Assembly: GCA_021163155.1 (NCBI GenBank)
Contig: JAGGXI010000064.1
Coordinates: forward strand, 1 to 35,809
Reading direction: 5' to 3'
Source of the DNA: Candidatus Aerophobota bacterium
Lineage (GTDB): Bacteria; Aerophobota; Aerophobia; Aerophobales; JAGGXI01
Length of the DNA: 35,809 bases
Shown: one piece after another, positions 31,108 through 35,809 of the stretch
Position numbering within the stretch: the stretch's first letter is position 1
Layout of the letters: the number at the start of each line of letters is the position of its first letter
Program-made: the position numbers and the translations under genes
Notes under the pieces: generated by a model
What the model was told of the DNA's origin: nothing
Database searches by the model: none
Seen by the model: only the letters and a program-made list of their open reading frames with translations

Positions 31108-32808
31108 TTAATATTTTACTATATTATCAAAAATAACAAAAATTATCAAGGATACTATTACTAAAAGAAGCGAATTATTTAAACCAAGTTCCATTTGACT
31201 AATTCTTAACGAAATTCGCTTTCCATATTTTGTGGTAATAAATTTGTAAAGAAAAATCCCTAAAATAAAAGTAAATAAGCTTTTTTCTATATTATAAGAG
31301 GAATAAATTTTGATAGAGTAGGATAAGTCTTTTAATAAGATAAAATTAGATATCCCTTTGATTATATAGAAGGGGAAAATGCCTGATAGAAGACAGATTA
31401 TAGAGAGAATAACAATAGGATAAACCATAGTTTTAGGAATTTTCTTTATTTTGTTAGAAAAGAGTTCAGCTTTTTCTCCTTCCTTAAAATTTCCGGAGTT
31501 ATCATTTTTAATTCTTTCTTTGCTTAAAAAAATCATCATCAACTTAGTAAAAGAGGCTACTGTCCCCACACTTGCCAAAAAGATAAAAATAAAAGGAAGG
31601 GGATGCTCCTTTAGAGATGCTGATATAAGAGTTTTGCTAACAAACCCATTAAAAGGAGGTATCCCGGAAATGGAAAGAGCTCCTATCAGGAATGATATAG
31701 CTACACAAGGCATCTTTTTAAACAGTCCTGAAAGTTTTCTTAAGTCTCTTATATCTGTAGCATAGATCACCGCTCCCATTGAGAAAAAGAGCAGGCTTTT
31801 GAAGAAAGAGTGATTAAGAAGATGATAAAGGGAGCCAGTAAGGGAAAGAGTTGAGCCGGCTCCAAAGGAGACGATGATAAATCCCATTTGAGATACACTA
31901 TGATAAGCTAAGAGTTTTTTAATGTCGGTCTGCGATAAAGCCCAAATTACGGGCATTAAGGCAGTAAGAGAGCCTATCCAGAGAAAAAGATACTGAAAGT
32001 TAATCGCTTCTACGATATTGATAATTCTCCAGATAGCCAAAAAGGAGATTTTAATAATTATCCCGGATAAAAGAGCGGAGATAGGGGTAGGAGCATAGGC
32101 ATGAGCATCAGGAAGCCAGAGATGAAGTGGAATAAAAGCTGCCTTAATCCCTATTCCTACTATTATTAAAGAGATGGTTAATTGAAACATAAATGGAGGA
32201 ATGCCTTTTCCTATGCTAAAGGTTTTGCCTATCTGGGTTAAACTTAAACTACCGCATCCTTGATAAATAAGTCCTATGCCCAGGAGGAAAAGAGACATTC
32301 CAAGACCGCTAATCAGTAAGTAATTAAAACTCGCTTTTATAGCTCTACTCTCCTGAGAATAAGCGATAAGTATATAAGAGGCAATAGATAGAATCTCGAA
32401 GAAGACAAACATATTAAATATATCATTGGTAAGAATAACTCCTTGCATTCCTGCCAGTAGAATAAGGAAGAAGAAGTAGAACTTGTATTGATAATTTTTC
32501 TCTTTTAGACTATAGATAAGGCTAAATAAAGCAATAATTATCCCTAAAAAGGAGGAAAACCAGGCTAATCCATCCATATATAAACATATGCCTAACGGTT
32601 CTTTCCATCCACCCAAATTATATATAAGAGTCTCTTTTTTAATTAAAATATCAATGATAGAGAGTCCGACTATGATTAAGCTAATGATTATTGAGGATAG
32701 ACTGATTAACTTGATTAATTTAAGGTTTACTTTTAAAAAATTAATTAAGAGAATTAAACAAGCAGCAAAAAGAGGGATGATTATTAAAAAGAGAGGAATG
32801 CTATTCAT
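31108..32808 (-). CDS. mrpD: Mrp/Mbh antiporter subunit D (MbhH-like, ND2/ND4/ND5 family)
   Basis: This large proton/sodium-channel subunit has 566 residues and about 14 membrane helices. It carries the ion-path glutamate E138 in FVFFEILSIAS and lysine K222 in GIKAAFIPLHLWLPDAHAYAPTPISALLSG. Other residues expected of antiporter-like subunits are SQTDIKKLLAYHSVSQMG and LLNHSFFKSLLFFSMGAV. By position it corresponds to MrpD of multisubunit antiporters and MbhH of membrane-bound hydrogenases. Its start overlaps mrpC by 8 nt. It is the last gene of the cluster. The usual next genes for a hydrogenase (mbhI to mbhN) are absent; a carrier gene follows instead. Confidence 0.92.
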   Translation of the reverse strand: MNSIPLFLIIIPLFAACLILLINFLKVNLKLIKLISLSSIIISLIIVGLSIIDILIKKETLIYNLGGWKEPLGICLYMDGLAWFSSFLGIIIALFSLIYSLKEKNYQYKFYFFFLILLAGMQGVILTNDIFNMFVFFEILSIASYILIAYSQESRAIKASFNYLLISGLGMSLFLLGIGLIYQGCGSLSLTQIGKTFSIGKGIPPFMFQLTISLIIVGIGIKAAFIPLHLWLPDAHAYAPTPISALLSGIIIKISFLAIWRIINIVEAINFQYLFLWIGSLTALMPVIWALSQTDIKKLLAYHSVSQMGFIIVSFGAGSTLSLTGSLYHLLNHSFFKSLLFFSMGAVIYATDIRDLRKLSGLFKKMPCVAISFLIGALSISGIPPFNGFVSKTLISASLKEHPLPFIFIFLASVGTVASFTKLMMIFLSKERIKNDNSGNFKEGEKAELFSNKIKKIPKTMVYPIVILSIICLLSGIFPFYIIKGISNFILLKDLSYSIKIYSSYNIEKSLFTFILGIFLYKFITTKYGKRISLRISQMELGLNNSLLLVIVSLIIFVIFDNIVKY

Positions 32809-33136
32809 CTTCAGCTAATTTCTCTATCTGGGAAATATTTAAGGTTTGATATTCTTTATACATTTTTAAAACCAAAGCTAAGGCTAAAGCCGTAAGGCAT
32901 ATTCCAATGACAATAGCCGTAAGCATAAGAGCCTGAGGTAAGGGGTCTACCACATTTTTTATTCCTTTTTCCATTATAGGAGCAGTAGAACCATAGCGAT
33001 GCCCTATCAGGATAAAAAATAGGACTACCGCACTATCAGCAATGTTTAACCCAATTATTTTTTTAATTAAATTTTCTTTACTTATTATTCCCCAGATACC
33101 TATGAGAAAAAGGAGAAAAGTTAAATAAAATTCCAT
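32801..33136 (-). CDS. mrpC: Mrp antiporter subunit C (NuoK-like, MbhG-like)
   Basis: The 111-residue protein has three membrane helices in NuoK fashion: YLTFLLFLIGIWGIISKENLIKKIIGLNIADSAVVLFFILIGH, then DPLPQALMLTAIVIGICLTALALALVL. The conserved DPLPQALMLTAIVIG segment is diagnostic of MrpC/MnhC. It forms part of the membrane ion path beside MrpD. It overlaps mrpD by 8 nt and lies 2 nt after mrpB, which indicates tight coupling. Confidence 0.94.
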   Translation of the reverse strand: MEFYLTFLLFLIGIWGIISKENLIKKIIGLNIADSAVVLFFILIGHRYGSTAPIMEKGIKNVVDPLPQALMLTAIVIGICLTALALALVLKMYKEYQTLNISQIEKLAEDE

Positions 33137-33138
33137 TT

Positions 33139-33570
33139 TTATTCCTCCTGCCTTTCACATAAGCTATAGAAAATTAAGATAATCCCTGCCCCTACTTTTA
33201 ATCCAATGACCAAATTGAGAAGGAAAATAAACCCAGCTGTAGGGATTTCTCCTGCTTTTTTTAAAGGGAAAATATTTCCTAAGAAGCTCTTTCCTGCTAT
33301 AAGGCCGATTATTCCTAGAAGGATAAAAATAGTAATCATAAATGCTTCTAAAAAAGTTATTTTTGGGGAAGAAAATTTTTTCTCAGTTAAAAAAATTCCG
33401 CGAGAAAGAGAAAGAAGGATTATCCCTGATCCCAGGACTACTCCTCCCTGAAATCCTCCTCCTGGAGAAAGATGTCCATAGGAGATAAGATAAAGTCCAA
33501 AGAGAAGAATATAAGGTACTAATTTTCTTGAGGTAATGCTTACTATTTCTGATCTATCTTCTTTTTTCAA
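33139..33570 (-). CDS. mrpB: Mrp antiporter subunit B (MnhB/MbhF-like)
   Basis: The 143-residue protein has four membrane helices and the MnhB signature YGHLSPGGGFQGGVVLGSGIIL near residues 28-49. It begins VSITSRKLVPYILLFGLYLI, also typical. It contributes to the antiporter membrane arm. It lies 89 bp downstream of the MbhE-like gene, with a low-complexity tract between them, and 2 nt before mrpC. Confidence 0.94.
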   Translation of the reverse strand: MKKEDRSEIVSITSRKLVPYILLFGLYLISYGHLSPGGGFQGGVVLGSGIILLSLSRGIFLTEKKFSSPKITFLEAFMITIFILLGIIGLIAGKSFLGNIFPLKKAGEIPTAGFIFLLNLVIGLKVGAGIILIFYSLCERQEE

Positions 33571-33591
33571 TTTATTTTTTTCTCCTTTTTT

Positions 33592-33652
33592 TTCCTCATC
33601 TACTCATTCACTCTTCTCCCCATTCACCCATCTACCCATTCACTCATCTAAA
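33592..33652. repeat. CCCATTCACCCATCTACC low-complexity tract
   Basis: Degenerate tandem words (CTCATC, TACTCATTCACTC, CCCATTCACCCATCTACCC) fill most of the gap between mrpB and the MbhE-like gene. A related tract lies at 1840-1883. On the coding strand of this operon the tract is G-rich (GGGTAGATGGGTGAATGGG). It interrupts an otherwise tightly packed operon. Confidence 0.55.
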
Positions 33653-33659
33653 CCCCGAA

Positions 33660-33932
33660 CTAATACTTTCTTGCATGATTGAGCAGAAAAACTATTGAAG
33701 AGACGGTCACCAGGAGGACGATAGTCTCTCCTAAAGTGTCAAAAGCTCTGTAGCCAAGATAAATGCTGGATACTATATTAATAGCCCCTGTTTCCCCCTT
33801 TCCTTCAGCGACATAATGGTTGCTCACTGTTAATTTTAAAGGAAGATTAGGATTAAATCCATAGAAAAAGATTATTCCTAATACTATAAGGATAGATAAA
33901 ATGAGTATATTTTTTATCCCCTCTTTGTTCAT
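33660..33932 (-). CDS. MbhE-like subunit (C-terminal MrpA segment)
   Basis: The 90-residue protein has a first hydrophobic segment (ILILSILIVLGIIFFYG), a loop, and then AFDTLGETIVLLVTVSSIVFLL. The FDTLGETIVLL motif belongs to the C-terminal domain of MrpA and to MbhE of membrane-bound hydrogenases. MrpA proper is about 800 residues, and here its pieces are separate genes. The VAEGKGETGAINIVSSIYLGYRAFD portion is also typical. It stands between the MbhD-like gene and mrpB, in the usual order. Confidence 0.88.
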   Translation of the reverse strand: MNKEGIKNILILSILIVLGIIFFYGFNPNLPLKLTVSNHYVAEGKGETGAINIVSSIYLGYRAFDTLGETIVLLVTVSSIVFLLNHARKY

Positions 33933-33956
33933 TTCCTGGACCTCTCACCTCTTACG

Positions 33957-34181
33957 TTAATATCTTTTTGTTTTACTAATTACCACTACAAATAGAGTAG
34001 TGGTAACCCCTGCTCCTACCGCAGCTTCAGCAATAGCTACATCAGGCGCATGGAGAAGATAAAAGATAAGAGAAAGAAGAAGACTAAAAGCAGCTAAAGC
34101 GATAACGGCGTTTAAAAGATCCTTAAACTGAAGAGCAAAAATCGCCGTTATTATAATAACTATTAAAATAGAAATAATCAT
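33957..34181 (-). CDS. MbhD-like subunit (DUF4040; MrpA segment)
   Basis: This 74-residue membrane protein has two or three helices. The motif YLLHAPDVAIAEAAVGAGVTTTLFVVVI is diagnostic of the DUF4040/MbhD domain found also inside MrpA. It begins at the last base of the mrpG stop (TAATG overlap), so translation is coupled. Together with the MbhE-like gene it replaces the C-terminal part of MrpA. Confidence 0.9.
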   Translation of the reverse strand: MIISILIVIIITAIFALQFKDLLNAVIALAAFSLLLSLIFYLLHAPDVAIAEAAVGAGVTTTLFVVVISKTKRY

Positions 34182-34495
34182 TATTCGCCTTTCTCTTTCT
34201 CTTTCTCTTTTCTCCAGGGTAAAATCCCTTCTTCATAAGCACTTCTACCTATAGCATGGGAAGAGACAGGACTGGTGATAAAGAAAAACATAGTTATTAC
34301 TAAAATTCTTACAGTAACAAAACTCAATCCTTCCAAAATCATAAGTCCTATAAATATAGAGATTATCGAAGTAATTCCACACTTAGATGAGGCCTGCAAA
34401 CGGGTGTATACATCAGGGAAGCGCAAGATTCCTATATTACCAAAAGTAGCAAAAAATACTCCCATTCCTATAAAGAGATAAGCAATAAGTCTCAT
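34181..34495 (-). CDS. mrpG: Mrp antiporter subunit G (MnhG/MbhC-like)
   Basis: The 104-residue protein has three helices and the MnhG pattern FATFGNIGILRFPDVYTRLQASSKCGITSIISIFIGL and the C-terminal SSHAIGRSAYEEGILPW. The small charged tail EKEKEKGE ends the protein. It overlaps mrpF by 4 nt and the MbhD-like gene by 1 nt. Confidence 0.94.
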   Translation of the reverse strand: MRLIAYLFIGMGVFFATFGNIGILRFPDVYTRLQASSKCGITSIISIFIGLMILEGLSFVTVRILVITMFFFITSPVSSHAIGRSAYEEGILPWRKEKEKEKGE

Positions 34496-34761
34496 TCGTG
34501 TAGTTTCTTTCCTTTAAGATATTTAGTAATAGCAATGATACTAATATAACCAAGAATGGCATAAACTAAGGCTACATCCAGATAAATAGCACGGTGGAAA
34601 TTTACTGCTGCAATTACCATAATAGCGGTTACTTGAGATAAAATAAGATTCAATCCTATCAAACGATCTTGATGAGTTGGTCCTATTATTATTCTATACA
34701 CGCTTACCAGAGAATTTATCAAAAGAAGAAAAATAACTATGGTTAATATATTTATATCCAT
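34492..34761 (-). CDS. mrpF: Mrp antiporter subunit F (MnhF/MbhB-like)
   Basis: The 89-residue protein has three membrane helices and the conserved YRIIIGPTHQDRLIGLNLILSQV and YLDVALVYAILGYISIIAITKYLKGK. This is MrpF. It overlaps mrpE by 10 nt at the start and mrpG by 4 nt at the end. Confidence 0.94.
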   Translation of the reverse strand: MDINILTIVIFLLLINSLVSVYRIIIGPTHQDRLIGLNLILSQVTAIMVIAAVNFHRAIYLDVALVYAILGYISIIAITKYLKGKKLHE

Positions 34762-35264
34762 ATTTTCTTTAACCAGGTCTCAAAATGTCCTTTTATTAAT
34801 TTTGCTGCATAATGACTATGAATAGTTTTAGCATTTAGCCAGTGAACTATAAGGTAGTCTTCATATAAATCTAAAGTGAGGGTACCGGGAGTGAGAGTAA
34901 TAGAATTGGCCAAAAGGGCTCGAGCTATCTCAGATTTTAATCTCGTTCGAAAGTGAACTATTCGAGGATTAATTTCCATAGTTAATATTGCGGGTATCAT
35001 TTTGAAACTGGATAAATATATCTTGAATATTAAAACAAAAGGATATATTAAGAGTGGAGATATTCTGGGAATGAGAGCCCGACGGGCAACTTCTCTTTTT
35101 TCAATGAAGATATCGTAAGTAAAAAGGGCAAGGGTAAAGGAAAATAGAAATCCAAGGAGTAAAGAAAAGGGTGCTATATTACAGGTAAATGCCAGCCAAC
35201 CTATCATTAAGTAAACAGTGGTAAGCAAAATCCTAACTATTTTCCATTTTTGATGAATATCCAT
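34752..35264 (-). CDS. mrpE: Mrp antiporter subunit E (MnhE/MbhA-like)
   Basis: The 170-residue protein has two or three N-terminal helices followed by a soluble domain. The motif LLANSITLTPGTLTLDLYEDYLIVHWL is diagnostic of MnhE. It is the first antiporter subunit in transcription order, matching mbhA of hydrogenase clusters. The P-II-like gene lies 27 bp upstream on the same strand. The start has AAGGGA about 10 bases upstream. Confidence 0.93.
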   Translation of the reverse strand: MDIHQKWKIVRILLTTVYLMIGWLAFTCNIAPFSLLLGFLFSFTLALFTYDIFIEKREVARRALIPRISPLLIYPFVLIFKIYLSSFKMIPAILTMEINPRIVHFRTRLKSEIARALLANSITLTPGTLTLDLYEDYLIVHWLNAKTIHSHYAAKLIKGHFETWLKKIWI

Positions 35265-35291
35265 AGTTAGTTTATCCCTTAGAACTATATT

Positions 35292-35618
35292 TTAAAGGTT
35301 TTTTGTAAAATCCTTTACATAATCTATGGGAACAGTAAACAAGATTCCTATGCCTGGTTCTGATAAATCTTCAATGAGTTTTTCTACTTTTTTAATCTTT
35401 TTCTCATCGTCTACCACTGAAAAAATAGTCTTGTTGTAAGGTTTCTCTCCCTTCATAAAATCTTTAAGGTCAGCAAAAAGAGGAACTTCATAAGTAAGAA
35501 ATCCAATCATTCCTTCGCTGTCAAGAATAGTTGCTTTGGTGATATCTGCTTCTATAAAAGCATCTAAAATATCTTCTAAAAATTCTTCTTTATTAAGAAC
35601 AACCACTAATAATTTCAT
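35292..35618 (-). CDS. P-II-like small regulatory protein heading the antiporter cluster
   Basis: The 108-residue protein begins KLLVVVLNKEEFLEDILDAFIEADITKATILDSEGM. This is the beta-alpha-beta start of P-II-like (ferredoxin-fold, trimeric) proteins, and the end IGILFTVPIDYVKDF closes the fold. A middle part (GFLTYEVPLFADLKDFMKGEKPYNKTIF) replaces the usual uridylylated T-loop; no tyrosine in a classical context is seen. P-II-like proteins often bind nucleotides and regulate a neighbouring transporter. Being 27 bp upstream of mrpE and co-directional, it may regulate this antiporter. The function is inferred only from fold resemblance and position. Confidence 0.65.
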   Translation of the reverse strand: MKLLVVVLNKEEFLEDILDAFIEADITKATILDSEGMIGFLTYEVPLFADLKDFMKGEKPYNKTIFSVVDDEKKIKKVEKLIEDLSEPGIGILFTVPIDYVKDFTKNL

Positions 35619-35809
35619 AATTTTCTCTTGACAGCCAGCTTCTGCATGAAACTCACCCTATTAAATTTTTAGAATATCTTGAAATTTGTAATATTTGTAT
35701 TAATAACGATCTATGTAAAGAACAGAAAAATTAATTTCAAAATCACAAATATCACATTTAAGCTGTAGTTATCCTTGCACTATCAAGATTGATCGGTAAA
35801 GTAAGGTTG
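35619..35809. other. intergenic region upstream of the P-II-like gene
   Basis: This 191-bp region would hold the promoter of the antiporter cluster. It is AT-rich. Its segment 35702-35759 (complement) resembles the trpF-trpB gap at 5083-5139 over the same length, with shared words TTTGTGATT and ATAGATCG, so it may be a degenerate dispersed repeat. No gene is seen, and no promoter passes my threshold on the minus strand. Confidence 0.35.

Noticed and set aside
31108-35264. Assignment as a complete membrane-bound hydrogenase
   Set aside because: No NiFe-hydrogenase large or small subunit, ferredoxin-like subunit or maturation gene is in the window.

Overview
This is a gene-dense, AT-rich bacterial chromosome segment. 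Shine-Dalgarno sites are mostly AAGGAG-like, TTG/GTG starts occur, and fabH/plsX show bacterial fatty-acid and phospholipid synthesis. No rRNA or tRNA gene is present to place it. Acetate kinase plus phosphotransacetylase, three radical SAM proteins and an Mbh/Mrp-type ion antiporter module suggest an anaerobic, probably uncultured, fermentative or acetogenic bacterium. The phylum cannot be fixed from this sequence. The heavy load of short intergenic repeats recalls several low-GC candidate phyla, but that is only an impression.

Layout. Positions 1-1745 hold holB and tmk on the minus strand. From 1951 to 10370 the plus strand carries a stand-alone RAM-domain protein, trpD-trpC-trpF-trpB-trpA (no trpE or trpG), a ThiD2-ThiE fusion, tsaE, tsaB and rimI. 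From 10348 to the end everything is on the minus strand. In the direction of transcription this reads: a P-II-like protein and the antiporter module mrpE-F-G-mbhD-mbhE-mrpB-C-D (35618 to 31108), an SLC13/DASS carrier, valS, a SPASM-like radical SAM protein, two B12-binding-type radical SAM proteins, a Nudix hydrolase, coaD, pta, ackA, rpmF-plsX-fabH, a secreted DUF4139-like protein, an EF-G-like GTPase and bioY.

The trp genes cover every step after anthranilate. ThiD2-ThiE makes thiamine phosphate. TsaE, TsaB and RimI belong to the t6A-modification and ribosomal-protein acetylation neighbourhood. Pta and AckA interconvert acetyl-CoA and acetate with ATP formation. RpmF-PlsX-FabH is the classical lipid-start cluster. 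The antiporter module has the gene order of the sodium-translocating half of membrane-bound hydrogenases, but no hydrogenase genes follow it.

The least ordinary material lies between genes. One repeat family combines tandem octamers GGATTARA with hairpins headed GGTAGCCGC, whose stems differ between copies but stay complementary. The G-rich strand always matches the coding strand of the neighbouring genes, and the repeats supply the final codons or stop codons of TrpC and TsaE. A second family has a GGGAGGCT/AGCCTCCC core; one copy lies between 20-nt perfect inverted repeats, like a small non-autonomous mobile element. Other points of interest are an EF-G-like protein whose G4 motif seems overwritten by a 24-bp local copy, a RAM protein with a duplicated cysteine motif, and a P-II-like gene heading the antiporter cluster.
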